Source: Nocardioides abyssi
GTDB taxonomy: Bacteria > Actinomycetota > Actinomycetes > Propionibacteriales > Nocardioidaceae
Assembly: GCF_030412915.1 (NCBI RefSeq)
Contig: NZ_JAUHJR010000011.1
Span: forward strand, 1-64,000
DNA length: 64,000 nucleotides
Reading direction: 5' to 3'
This document shows positions 56,276 to 64,000 of this stretch, piece after piece (the stretch's first letter is position 1; every line of letters starts with the position of its first letter). The notes beneath the pieces are model-generated. The model searched no databases, was not told where the DNA came from, and saw only the letters and a program-made list of their open reading frames with translations. Made by a program: the position numbers and the translations under genes.

Positions 56276-56614
56276 GGTTCCTCCGGGGTCGCGGCGGGCA
56301 GGACGCCGGCCAAGGACGTGACGCCCCAACCTCCGCTCCGCGACGCGCCAGCCACGTCGCCTACGTTCGGTAAGGACCAGGCGCACCCGCCTCGAGTCTC
56401 CAGGACGCGGCCGTCGCCATGCTCGTCCTACCGCGGCGGGTGCCCGACAGCACTTGACTGGGAGCCCTAGGTCCGCTGGCCCCGGAGGTGGGGGCACTTG
56501 ACCGGAAGCCCTAGGTCGGCTGGCCCGGAGGTGGGGGCACTAGGCTGCGAGCTCCGTATGGCTCGTTCCCGGGCTCCTTGCCAGAGAAGTCCCGAGGGTT
56601 CCTGCCATACGCCC
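56276..56614. other. Intergenic stretch before tRNA-Lys
   Basis: No gene is seen. It holds the upstream region of the secreted protein and, at 56450-56536, a two-copy tandem repeat of about 44 bases (GCACTTGACTGGGAGCCCTA ... GGAGGTGGGG). Confidence 0.6.
56450..56536. repeat. 44-bp tandem repeat near the integration site
   Basis: Two diverged copies (about 56450-56493 and 56494-56536), both containing GAAGCCCTAGGTC or GGAGCCCTAGGTC and GGAGGTGGGGGCAC. It lies 79 bases before tRNA-Lys, on the chromosome side. Confidence 0.75.
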
Positions 56615-56690
56615 GGGCCTCTAGCTCAATGGGCAGAGCAGGAGACTTTTAATCTCTTGGTTGTGGGTTCGAGTCCCACGGGGCCCACCA
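56615..56690 (+). tRNA. tRNA-Lys (anticodon TTT)
   Basis: A complete cloverleaf: acceptor GGGCCTC/GGGGCCC, D-arm GCTC...GAGC, anticodon stem GGAGA/TCTCT around loop CTTTTAA (anticodon TTT), T-arm GTGGG-TTCGAGT-CCCAC, and an encoded CCA at 56688-56690. It is the integration target of the element to the right. Confidence 0.95.
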
Positions 56691-57987
56691 AGTCTGACCT
56701 GCTCGTACGCGCTTGCTCGCCAACTTCAGTTCCGGGTGCCGGGTCCCCATGCTCACCGTCTGCTAACGCCAAACCGTGAGCGCCAAGGACGAGCCGCGCG
56801 ACCTGCTCCGCTGCCGACGCCGCGACGGCGGGCTGCACGTGGCTGTAGGTATCGGCCGTCAGGTACATCGAGGAGTGTCCGAGGCGATCCTGGACGACCT
56901 TCATGGCGATCCCGGCCTCGAGGGCGTGGGTCGCGTGCGTGTGTCGGACGTCGTGGAACCGGATGACCGGAAGTCCTGCACGCCGAGCAAGGCGCTGCAG
57001 TCGACGGTAGAGAAGTTCCGGTCGCATCGGCCCGCCATCGGGGCCGGTGAAGACGTAGTCGTGGTCGGGCCGGCCGACCATGCTCCAGCGCTCCTCCATC
57101 GCGCGCCGGTGGACCCGGAGCACGTCAACGGTCGCAACGTCGAGCAGGACGTACCTCTCGCTGCTCGACGTCTTCGGACGCAGGTCATCGATCCGCGCCC
57201 CCGCCTCGACGCGCTCATTGGCGACCAGCAGGCGGGCCTGGTCCATGTCGACGTCTGCCCACCTCAGACCCGCCACCTCGCCGCGCCGCAGGCCTGTCAT
57301 CGCGGTGAGGTAGAGAGCGGCGTACAGGTCGTCGTCGCGGGAGAAGTTCAAGAAGTATCGGAGCTCGGGCGGCGTCCACGTGACGCGGTCGCTGGCCGCG
57401 ACCCGAGGAAGTTCGACATGTGCCGCCGGGTTGAACGCCAACTGCCGGCGCTTGACCGCGTCGTTGAGCGCGCTGTTCAAGGTCGCCTTGACCCGCTGGA
57501 GCGTCCGCGGACTCAAGGCACGACCGGGCCTCGTGCGTAGCGCCTTGAACATCTCCTGGACGTGCTCGTGCCGCAGGTCGCTCAACCGGACGTGGCCGAT
57601 GGCTGGCTTCAGGTACAGGCGGATGTGGCCGGCGTACGAGTTGGCTGTGGTCCAGCGCAGGTTGACCTTGCTCTCGAGCCAATCGTCGAGGTACTGGCCG
57701 ACCGTCAGACGGCGGCCTGTCGGAGCGGCGTAGCCGCGATCCACCTCGTCCAACGACGCCCGCAGGGCACGCTGCGCCTCGCGCTGAGTCTTGAATCCAC
57801 CCTTGGTCTTCTGCCGCCGCTTGCCACCTGGCCCCGGCGGCAGGTCGTGCACGTATTGCCATGCCGGTCGGCACCCGGGGCGGTGGGCGCGAGCCGCCTT
57901 GCCGCCCTCATCACGCACGGGCGCTCCATCGACGTCGCGCAGCACGGGACACCCGCACCGCCGAGATACATGCCCCCCAAGGCTCAT
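56626..57987 (-). CDS. int: Tyrosine recombinase/integrase
   Basis: A 453-residue integrase: Arg in TAMTGLRRGEVAGLRW, HxxR in RFHDVRHTHATHA, His in DRLGHSSMY and Tyr in LTADTYSHVQP, the catalytic set. The C-terminus GPVGLEPTTKRLKVSCSAH is translated from the antisense of the tRNA-Lys gene, since the stop is at 56626 inside it. This overlap shows that attL lies in the tRNA 3' half. Normal length. Confidence 0.94.
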   Translation of the reverse strand: MSLGGHVSRRCGCPVLRDVDGAPVRDEGGKAARAHRPGCRPAWQYVHDLPPGPGGKRRQKTKGGFKTQREAQRALRASLDEVDRGYAAPTGRRLTVGQYLDDWLESKVNLRWTTANSYAGHIRLYLKPAIGHVRLSDLRHEHVQEMFKALRTRPGRALSPRTLQRVKATLNSALNDAVKRRQLAFNPAAHVELPRVAASDRVTWTPPELRYFLNFSRDDDLYAALYLTAMTGLRRGEVAGLRWADVDMDQARLLVANERVEAGARIDDLRPKTSSSERYVLLDVATVDVLRVHRRAMEERWSMVGRPDHDYVFTGPDGGPMRPELLYRRLQRLARRAGLPVIRFHDVRHTHATHALEAGIAMKVVQDRLGHSSMYLTADTYSHVQPAVAASAAEQVARLVLGAHGLALADGEHGDPAPGTEVGEQARTSRSDLVGPVGLEPTTKRLKVSCSAH

Positions 57988-58021
57988 CCGTTGTCGCCCC
58001 TCTCGTCACGCCACTGCCGCG

Positions 58022-58591
58022 TCACCGGCTCGCTCGACCGGGAGTAGTAGGACCAAGCAGACCCAACGCACGTGCTCGCGCGACCCAGCGAGCCGCAGTG
58101 GGCCTGCTGACGTGCCTAGTCCGAGCGACAGCCTGGAGCGGCGGCAGGCCAGCCGCAAGAGCTTCGACGTAGATCGCGGCAACTGCGGCGTAGTGGTCCT
58201 CGCCGTACTCGCGAGGGCGGCCGCGACCCCCATCGCCGAATCGCGCAGCCTCCCGCTCCATGTCCTCGATGAGACCGGGCGACACTTGCTCCAACAGGTG
58301 CTGGTTCTCCCGGTTACCGGCCTCGGCCTCGCGGTAGGCCGCCACCAGGCTGCCCCCATGCTTCTCGTACTCCTGCTGTCGCGCCTGAGCCACGACGTCG
58401 GCGACCCGCAACCTGCGCAGGGTCGAGGTCGTCACGGGACGGCGGGGAGGGCTCGCCTGTCGCAGACGCAGCCCCACGGCCTCGCGCCGACCATCGATGT
58501 CACCCCATTCGACAACGACCGTCCAACGGTCATCGCCGTCGATCCACGGCACCTCCGTAAAGCCATCCGCCTGCACCTCGAACATCGACAC
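58022..58591 (-). CDS. HTH-containing hypothetical protein of the element
   Basis: A 189-residue protein with an N-terminal beta-rich part (DDRWTVVVEWGDIDGRRE) and a C-terminal HTH (AVAAIYVEALAAGLPPLQAV, RTRHVSRPTAARWVARARAL). Proteins of this shape are common next to actinobacterial integrases. Probably DNA-binding; role unknown. It lies 34 bases upstream of int. Confidence 0.7.
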   Translation of the reverse strand: MSMFEVQADGFTEVPWIDGDDRWTVVVEWGDIDGRREAVGLRLRQASPPRRPVTTSTLRRLRVADVVAQARQQEYEKHGGSLVAAYREAEAGNRENQHLLEQVSPGLIEDMEREAARFGDGGRGRPREYGEDHYAAVAAIYVEALAAGLPPLQAVARTRHVSRPTAARWVARARALGLLGPTTPGRASR

Positions 58592-58683
58592 TCCCCGTAC
58601 GTCATCAGCCTGATCGGACGTGACGACCTTATGGAGACTGATAACGTCTTGTCAACACCTAATCAGTCAGAGAAGATCAGGAC

Positions 58684-58896
58684 ATGCCCGAACAGATCGC
58701 CGCCGCGCTGCGCTACCGAGCCACCCTGACCGTCGACGAGACCGCATCGGTGCTCGGCATCAGCCGCAGCGCCTGCTACGAAGCCATCCACAACGACGAG
58801 ATCCCGTCTCTGCGGATCGGACGACGTCTGGTCGTCCCGATCCGACCGCTGATGACCCTCCTGGGCGTCGAGGCCGCCGACCTGGAGGACAACTGA
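58684..58896 (+). CDS. xis: Excisionase-like HTH protein
   Basis: A 70-residue helix-turn-helix: LTVDETASVLGISRSACYEA, IHNDEIPSLRIGRRLVVPI, the MerR/AlpA-type pattern used by excisionases and element-encoded regulators. It overlaps the next gene by one base and stands opposite int. Exact role (Xis or repressor) not proven. Confidence 0.82.
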   Translation: MPEQIAAALRYRATLTVDETASVLGISRSACYEAIHNDEIPSLRIGRRLVVPIRPLMTLLGVEAADLEDN

Positions 58897-59306
58897 TGGC
58901 GTCCGACGGTCGGGCTCGCCGCGCGATCACGCCCGATTTCGAGGACTGGGGCGCGATCAACCAGAAGGAAGGCAAGCGGCTGGCGAGCAAGACCGAGCTG
59001 GCGCTGTCCATCAGGATCTTCTTCGCTGCCCTCGCTCGCGCCAACCGCATCGGGCACGCCGAGTTCCGCAAGGACGAACTGACAGGCTTCCTGGTGACCC
59101 GCCGACGCGACGACGCGGCCGTCGCCACCCCGAGCCGGCAGCAGGTTTGGCAGGCGATCCGTCGAGCGAAGGAACTAGAACTACTCGATGACGAGTCGCG
59201 CCTTCGCTGCCTAGTCCTCCCCATCCACCTCTGGGACAAGGGCGTCGGCGGCACCACCTGCGTCGAGCACGGGCTCGGGGGACGCTGGTCACCACCCCGC
59301 TGCTAA
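58896..59306 (+). CDS. Hypothetical protein of the element
   Basis: A 136-residue protein (ITPDFEDWGAINQKEGKRLA ... SRQQVWQAIRRAKELELLDD). The end of that stretch looks like a winged-helix recognition segment as in replication-initiator or regulator proteins. It is translationally coupled to the excisionase-like gene with GGAGG before the ATG. Function not recognised. Confidence 0.65.
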   Translation: MASDGRARRAITPDFEDWGAINQKEGKRLASKTELALSIRIFFAALARANRIGHAEFRKDELTGFLVTRRRDDAAVATPSRQQVWQAIRRAKELELLDDESRLRCLVLPIHLWDKGVGGTTCVEHGLGGRWSPPRC

Positions 59307-59397
59307 CTCAGAAGCGTCCGTCCGACACACGGCGAGTGTCGAGGCCCGCCGCTGACCTGCAGCAATACGACGCCGTCTTGTTCTACTCCACCCAAAC

Positions 59398-59431
59398 CGG
59401 ACCGGGTCCCGTCCATCAAGGACCCGGTCCG
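59398..59431 (+). terminator. Inverted repeat before the McrB-type gene
   Basis: 12-base arms CGGACCGGGTCC (59398-59409) and GGACCCGGTCCG (59420-59431). It lies about 90 bases after the preceding gene and could end its transcript. Confidence 0.55.
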
Positions 59432-59461
59432 TGCCGTCGCCCGCACAGCGGGCCCGGGGGC

Positions 59462-59505
59462 CTGGGGGCATGGCAGTGATCCCGAAGGGATGCCGGAGCC
59501 CCCAG
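59462..59505 (+). promoter_or_regulatory. Compound hairpin in the McrB-type leader
   Basis: Outer arms CTGGGGGC/GCCCCCAG with inner arms TGGCA/TGCC and TCCC/GGGA around GAA. It lies about 90 bases before the start codon at 59593. Its role, if any, is not known. Confidence 0.4.
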
Positions 59506-59592
59506 CGGGGTGCAGGGGCTGGCCCCTGCGTGATTTCGCCGCCGCGAGCCGCCGCAGTGCTGTTGCATGAGCGCAGACGGAAGGATGCGCAC

Positions 59593-61971
59593 ATGAGCGA
59601 CAACAGCGGTAGCAGAGTCAACGCAGATACCTTGCGGTGTCGCTTCGATCACGAGCACCTCCGTGCGCTCAGGGACGAGCCCGGCGTCCACATCGTGTGG
59701 GACGACCAGGACCGCTGCCTGTATGTCGGCTCCAGCCGCAGGACCCGCAGCCGCCTGCATCAACACCTGACCGGCGACCGGCAAGCGTCGGCTCTCCACG
59801 ACAAGGTCGGCCGGCACTTGGACTCGACGCTTGGCCGCCCGGCGAGCCGGGACGAGATCGCGGACTGGCTCGCCAGCTGCACGGTAGACGTCGAGTACAC
59901 CGCAGACCCGGAGGCCCGCAAGCATCAGTTGATCGACGCCCTCGAGCCGCGCTTCAACTCCCCTCGCCCGGGACCGCCACGAGTTGCCGGTCACACCCTC
60001 GAGGCCACCCCCGCGGGCAACCTTTCGGAGTCCCTGGAACTTGCGATGCGCGGGCTCCGCGACCGTGTTGACGGGTTCATCGCGGCGGAGGTCAAGGACC
60101 TAGTTCGGGTACAAGTGCCAGAAGCCCTTCGCGGGTACATCCCGGTGACCGAGGATCTCGAGGTCCAGGCGAGCACCGGGTACGGCTCAGACGCCGACGT
60201 GCCCTGGGTCGCGCTGTTCCCGCCGAGCCTCACGACGAGCGCTCGAAGCGGCACCTACCTCGTGTACCTGTTTGCAGCCGACGGGTCTGCCGTCTACCTG
60301 TGCCTAGCTCAGGGGACCACGACCGTCGCGGGCGGCGGGTCAGTCCTCCAGAAGCGCTCGCTCGACCTGCGCCGTGCGCTGGGGCCCCGCCCCGGAACCG
60401 TCGCCACGATCGACCTGCGCTCGCACAACCAGCGACCGCAGTCCTACGAGGCGGGCAGCGCCCTCGCCTTCGAGTACGAGCTCGGCAGCGTCCCTCCCGA
60501 TGAAGAGCTGCACACGCACCTCCTGCAATTGATCGAGATGCTGCAGGACGTGCAGTCTGCGGGCCTGACGTCGCCGCCGGAGCCGGAACCGGTGCATCTG
60601 GTCATGAAGTGGAGCCGGGACATTCGCGCCGACACCGTGGAACGTCACCGAGAGGTCGCCGACCGGCTGGGCAGCGTCTGGTGGGGCAAGATCGGGAAGC
60701 AGGGCACCAGTGCGATGAGTCCGCAGCGGTTGAAGCTGGTCCGCGACCAGCTCGCGGCCGGACGACCGACGTACTGCTACCTGTACCGAACGGGTGAAGC
60801 GTGGCGCACGACCGTCGAGGATGTCGTCACAGATCGCACCGCTGTCGACGAGGCGCGCGTCCCGGACTACTACGGCGAGGAGCACCACACCCTCTTCCTT
60901 CGGCTGTCCGACTTTCGGCCGATCGCGGCGGACTGGCCGCTCAACCACCTCGTACTCAGCACGAACCCAGATCCGTCGGCGACAGCAGGTGCGCTCAGCA
61001 ACCAGACCAGTCCCCTCCTGATGTACGAACTGTGGTCACCCGCTTCTGCAGCCGATTCGACGGTCGGCGACGCGGACGCGCCGGAGAACCGGGCTTCGGA
61101 CCCGCGCGGTCCGGCGGGGCTGGCTGCGCCTCTGCCGCTACTCGACATGGCGTGGTTGGAACGGGAGACGCTCTGCGATCGCGACTGGCTGGAGGACCTG
61201 ATCGGCACGCTGGAGCGCCGCCCGCAGGTGGTCCTGGCCGGTCCTCCGGGCACGGGTAAGACGTGGATCGCCCGCGCGGTCGCGCGCTTCCTGACCCAGG
61301 ACCGCCCCCTCGGCCACCGCGTCCTGCAGTTCCACCCGTCGTACGGCTACGAGGAGTTCATCGAGGGCTTGCGTCCGCAGCCCACCGCCAACGGGTCGAT
61401 AACCTTCGAGCGCGTCGACGGTGCGGTCCTGCGGATGGCTAGCGAGATCGACGAGGAGTCCGATGCCCACCACGTCCTGGTGCTCGACGAGATGAACCGC
61501 GCCAACCTCCCTCGGGTCTTCGGCGAGCTGCTCTACGCACTCGAATATCGCGGCGATCCCGTCGACCTGATGTACACCGCCGCCTACACCCTGCCCAGGC
61601 AACTGCTGTTCGTCGGCACGATGAACACCGCAGATCGCAGCATCCGGAGCATCGACCTTGCCCTCCGACGGCGCTTCGAGGTCTTCGACTGCCCGCCCAG
61701 CGCCGCGATCCTGCGACGGTTCTACGAGACGAACGCCTCGGATGTCCCGGGGCTCATCGACGGCTTCGAACGGCTGAACGAGCGGCTCACCTCGCTGCTC
61801 GACCGGCACCACACCGTCGGCCACTCGTTCTTCATGCGCGACGGGTTTGACGTGTCCGCACTTCGCGCCGTCTGGCAGCGTCAGTTGCAGCCGCTGTTCG
61901 AGGAGTACTTCTTCGACCGTCCCGACGTCGCCGCCAGCCTGACGCTGATCCAGTTTTGGCCCGATGCCTGA
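59593..61971 (+). CDS. mcrB: McrB homologue with N-terminal GIY-YIG domain
   Basis: A 792-residue protein. Residues about 28-125: GIY-YIG nuclease-like domain (GVHIVWD, CLYVGSSRRTRSRLHQHL, then EARKHQLIDALEPRFNS with the candidate Glu). About 145-325: MrcB-N/DUF3578-like domain (VPWVALFPPSLTTSARSGTY). About 335-480: EVE/ASCH-like region (MKWSRDIRADTVERHRE, SVWWGKIGKQG). About 520-792: McrB AAA+ motor with Walker A GPPGTGKT, Walker B VLDEMNRANLPR and MNTADRSIRSIDLALRRRFE. It should recognise modified DNA and hydrolyse GTP/ATP, with McrC cutting. Start supported by AAGGA seven bases upstream. It overlaps mcrC by 8 bases. Confidence 0.88.
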   Translation: MSDNSGSRVNADTLRCRFDHEHLRALRDEPGVHIVWDDQDRCLYVGSSRRTRSRLHQHLTGDRQASALHDKVGRHLDSTLGRPASRDEIADWLASCTVDVEYTADPEARKHQLIDALEPRFNSPRPGPPRVAGHTLEATPAGNLSESLELAMRGLRDRVDGFIAAEVKDLVRVQVPEALRGYIPVTEDLEVQASTGYGSDADVPWVALFPPSLTTSARSGTYLVYLFAADGSAVYLCLAQGTTTVAGGGSVLQKRSLDLRRALGPRPGTVATIDLRSHNQRPQSYEAGSALAFEYELGSVPPDEELHTHLLQLIEMLQDVQSAGLTSPPEPEPVHLVMKWSRDIRADTVERHREVADRLGSVWWGKIGKQGTSAMSPQRLKLVRDQLAAGRPTYCYLYRTGEAWRTTVEDVVTDRTAVDEARVPDYYGEEHHTLFLRLSDFRPIAADWPLNHLVLSTNPDPSATAGALSNQTSPLLMYELWSPASAADSTVGDADAPENRASDPRGPAGLAAPLPLLDMAWLERETLCDRDWLEDLIGTLERRPQVVLAGPPGTGKTWIARAVARFLTQDRPLGHRVLQFHPSYGYEEFIEGLRPQPTANGSITFERVDGAVLRMASEIDEESDAHHVLVLDEMNRANLPRVFGELLYALEYRGDPVDLMYTAAYTLPRQLLFVGTMNTADRSIRSIDLALRRRFEVFDCPPSAAILRRFYETNASDVPGLIDGFERLNERLTSLLDRHHTVGHSFFMRDGFDVSALRAVWQRQLQPLFEEYFFDRPDVAASLTLIQFWPDA

Positions 61972-63232
61972 CGCCGGAGCCCCGACACTGCGCGAGTCGC
62001 AGTGGAAGCCGCTAGCGCTAACCGACGCCCAGGCCGACGCCGCCGCTGCACTGGGGCGAGCGCTCGCGGGCCAGGCGACGTGGTGGGGCAACGCCGGGCA
62101 GCCGTCCACCGATCCCGCCGGCCAAGGCACCTCGGCCATTCACGTGCGACGGGCCCGGCACGGAGGCTGGGAGGTGCGAGTGGTCGATGCGATCGGCGTG
62201 ATCCGCGTTGGCGGCACCGTCATCCCGGTGCACCCGAAGGTCCCGGGCGACCACGTCCTCGCCCTCCTCACAGAAGGCGGTGTCCTGCCGCGAGTCGCCA
62301 CAGCGTCAGTGGACGTCGGGACCGGGGACCACCTCTTCGAGCTCGTGGCTCGGTGGCTCGTCAGCGCCAGTGAGGACGTGCTCCGCGGCGACCTCATCCG
62401 CGAGTATCGTGCGCACGACGACACGCTCGGTCACGTTCGCGGCCGGATCGACGTCCAGGCCACGTCCCTCCGACTCCTCGCCGGACGCGCCGAGGTCTTG
62501 TGCGAGTACGACGAACTTGACGTCGACAATGCAATCAACCGCGTGCTCCTCGCCGCCGTCCGGCTCGTGACCCGCAGCTCGCTTGCGCAGCCGGACACCC
62601 GCAGCCGAGCGAACCGCCTGATCGGGCACTTCGACGGCGTGACCGCCGTGCGGCCCGCCGACGTTGCGGTCGAAGTGGGCCCCCGCACCTGGTACTACCG
62701 ACAGGCGCTGTCCTTGGCCAAGCTGGTGCTGAGCGGCAGCAGCCTCGACCTCGACGCCGGGGACACCCCCGCCTCCGCCTTCCTGCTGCGGACCCCTGAA
62801 CCCGTCGAGGGGGGCATCCGCAACCTTCTCGCGCGGCGGCTGCAGGGGAAATACCTGGTGACCAACAAGAACCTACTGCTGCCGCCCTCGACCAAGACCC
62901 TCAACCCCGATCTGGTCTTCGACCGAGGACTGGCTGTCGGCGACGTCAAGTACCAGTTGCAAGGCGGAGACTGGGACAGCGCTCACCTCTACCAAGCGGT
63001 CACCTTCGCCACGGGATACCGCGCCCGCCACGCCCTCGTCATCACCTTCTCGACGGGCCCGGCCGCGAGGCCTTCCCTCCAGGTCGGCGACGTAACTCTG
63101 ACGAACCTGTGCTGGAACGCCGGGCCCGGAGTGACCTACGCCGACGCCGCGAACACCCTGGTCGACGAGGTCGGGCGTTGGCTTGCCGACCAGAGGCAGG
63201 TGGCGGCACCCAATCGGTTAGCAACCGGTTAG
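61964..63232 (+). CDS. mcrC: McrC-type nuclease subunit
   Basis: A 422-residue protein with the McrC N-terminal beta part (VIPVHPKVPGDHVLALL), LVARWLVSASEDVLRGDLIREY, and a C-terminal PD-(D/E)xK core: LNPDLVFDRGLAVGDVKYQ (PD at about 314-315, D327, K329) followed by HLYQAVTFATGY. McrC is the nuclease that partners the McrB motor. Normal composition for the window. The 8-base overlap keeps it coupled to mcrB. Confidence 0.92.
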   Translation: MPDAGAPTLRESQWKPLALTDAQADAAAALGRALAGQATWWGNAGQPSTDPAGQGTSAIHVRRARHGGWEVRVVDAIGVIRVGGTVIPVHPKVPGDHVLALLTEGGVLPRVATASVDVGTGDHLFELVARWLVSASEDVLRGDLIREYRAHDDTLGHVRGRIDVQATSLRLLAGRAEVLCEYDELDVDNAINRVLLAAVRLVTRSSLAQPDTRSRANRLIGHFDGVTAVRPADVAVEVGPRTWYYRQALSLAKLVLSGSSLDLDAGDTPASAFLLRTPEPVEGGIRNLLARRLQGKYLVTNKNLLLPPSTKTLNPDLVFDRGLAVGDVKYQLQGGDWDSAHLYQAVTFATGYRARHALVITFSTGPAARPSLQVGDVTLTNLCWNAGPGVTYADAANTLVDEVGRWLADQRQVAAPNRLATG

Positions 63233-63289
63233 CGAACCACCGTTTCCGCAGGTCAACGGGGTGTCCGCGGATAGCGAATCCGTGGGTTA

Positions 63290-63640
63290 CTAGTCCAATC
63301 GACTCCTTAAGTCTGCGAGAGTCGCAGCACCGTAGGACCACCAAGTCCAGCCGTTGACGGCGGTGCCTGTGATGCTGGAGGCCGCACCACTCGGTGAATC
63401 GTGCAATCGCCCTTCGGACGCGAGGACGCCATCTGCTTGAACCACCGCTTCGAACCGGTGGCCCTTGTAAAGGGCATGTAAGCGAGCTCCTACCGGCAGG
63501 AGGCCGTGGCCGATCAAGTCTCGCATTGCGGGGTCGATCCGACGCTTTCCTTGTCTGGAACCGGAGGATGGGTAACCCTCAATGGCCCTTTGGCACTGCG
63601 CGCACCACTCCGGATTCATGCCGTGGATGCACTCTTCCAT
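63290..63640 (-). CDS. RAMA-domain protein with N-terminal zinc-finger-like motif
   Basis: A 116-residue protein. N-terminus MEECIHGMNPEWCAQCQRA with C-H-C-C spacing as in small zinc-binding domains; C-terminal half LHALYKGHRFEAVVQADGVL, SPSGAASSITGTAVNGWTWW, the RAMA (restriction adenine methylase associated) pattern. RAMA domains occur in restriction and modification proteins and probably bind DNA. It is convergent with mcrC. GGGGGAGGG precedes the ATG. Confidence 0.8.
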   Translation of the reverse strand: MEECIHGMNPEWCAQCQRAIEGYPSSGSRQGKRRIDPAMRDLIGHGLLPVGARLHALYKGHRFEAVVQADGVLASEGRLHDSPSGAASSITGTAVNGWTWWSYGAATLADLRSRLD

Positions 63641-63752
63641 GACTACCCTCCCCCCGGTAAATGATCGGAGCAATCGCCGCAAACAGCCCGTGATCGCTGA
63701 GGTTGCTCACACACTTTTTCGCTCGGCCAGAGAACGTGTCCTAGACGTGCGT

Positions 63753-64000
63753 TCATGGGGCAACCGGAAAGAAGCCATACCGTCCGGCGTCTGCCACCTT
63801 GGTGAACTCGACGACTTGCGCACGGTCGGCGACGTCCCGCGGCGGGGCCGTGTTCTCCAGGACAATCGCCTGACCCTCAAAGGACTGCGCCAGCCATCGA
63901 TAGAAGGCGTCGGCGACGCTAGCACTCACGGGCTCGTCGTCTGCCGAGACGGTCTCGTTCACGTATCCGGGTGGGCGGTAGGTAACAAGCGGAGAGTCGA
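63753..64000 (-). CDS. C-terminal part of a large protein, DUF3732/ATPase-like
   Basis: The visible 81 residues (DSPLVTYRPPGY ... VSASVADAFYRWLAQSFEGQ ... RAQVVEFTKVADAGRYGFFP) run off the right edge with no stop. The DSPL start of the visible part, with ENTAPP and GRYGFFP endings, recalls DUF3732 and SMC-like ATPases of restriction islands, where DSPxxxx is a Walker B/signature region end. Only the C-terminus is available, so the call is tentative. Confidence 0.65.
   Translation of the reverse strand, partial: DSPLVTYRPPGYVNETVSADDEPVSASVADAFYRWLAQSFEGQAIVLENTAPPRDVADRAQVVEFTKVADAGRYGFFPVAP

Larger units (their letters stand above)
56615..64000. mobile_element. Integrative element at tRNA-Lys with restriction cargo (partial)
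   Basis: The integrase points toward the tRNA and its frame overlaps it. Behind it lie an HTH protein, an excisionase-like protein and mcrBC-type genes, continuing out of the window. The far att site is not visible. No replication or transfer genes are recognised in the visible part, so a genomic island or AICE remnant cannot be told apart. Confidence 0.8.

Overview
The window looks like chromosome of a high-GC actinobacterium, most likely a Nocardioides-type member of the Propionibacteriales. This is inferred from about 70% GC in most genes, very strong G/C third-position bias, many GTG starts, a mycothiol synthase (mshD), an actinobacterial GlnR, the SseA-DUF1416-DUF4395 sulfur cluster and short interspersed palindromes common in this group. 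No 16S rRNA or other taxonomic marker is present, so genus is inference.

Layout. (1) 1-12.8 kb, minus strand: a surface-polysaccharide operon in which nearly every gene overlaps the next by 4 or 8 bases. Read in transcription order it runs glmS, pglE-like aminotransferase, pglC-like phosphosugar transferase, pglD-like acetyltransferase, GT4, capE, capF, capG/wecB, GT2, wzy, wzx. It makes UDP-GlcNAc, converts it to UDP-L-FucNAc (CapEFG) and probably an amino/acetamido sugar (PglE/PglD), assembles a lipid-linked repeat unit and flips and polymerises it. The last 4 kb is much AT-richer than the rest and ends in an IS3-type insertion sequence that cuts the end of wzx. (2) 12.5-14.8 kb: DUF1416, thiosulfate sulfurtransferase and DUF4395, preceded by a 25-codon Cys-containing leader peptide and a hairpin, with dense short repeats. 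(3) 14.9-16.9 kb: two tandem GDP-mannose 4,6-dehydratase paralogues. (4) 16.9-20.6 kb: PucR regulator, cytosine deaminase, cytosine permease, MoaD-like protein. (5) 20.7-23.4 kb: glnR, mshD and small proteins. (6) 23.6-32.7 kb: an unusual surface/secreted cluster with two DUF6916 proteins, three tail-collar proteins and a 6.7-kb Ig-repeat/RTX adhesin whose frame is broken by one extra copy of an 8-bp repeat. (7) 32.7-47.9 kb: housekeeping genes (BrkB, YgfZ, Fur, nitrobindin, DsrE, an Ala-rich coiled-coil membrane protein, an esterase, polyphosphate kinase, DUF47-Pit phosphate uptake, a Nudix/phosphatase protein). (8) 47.9-51.8 kb: a CsoR-controlled copper operon (csoR, copZ, His-rich secreted protein, copA). 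(9) 51.8-56.3 kb: cold-shock protein, a fused amino-acid ABC transporter and a secreted NPCBM-like protein.

(10) 56.6 kb to the end: an integrated element inserted at tRNA-Lys(TTT). The integrase frame runs into the tRNA. Behind it come an HTH protein, an excisionase-like protein and a restriction cargo: a McrB homologue with an N-terminal GIY-YIG nuclease-like domain, McrC, a RAMA-domain protein and the C-terminus of a further large protein that leaves the window. This GIY-YIG-McrB/McrC locus is the best candidate here for an under-described defence system.

Functions are assigned by reading motifs and family resemblance; no database search was run.
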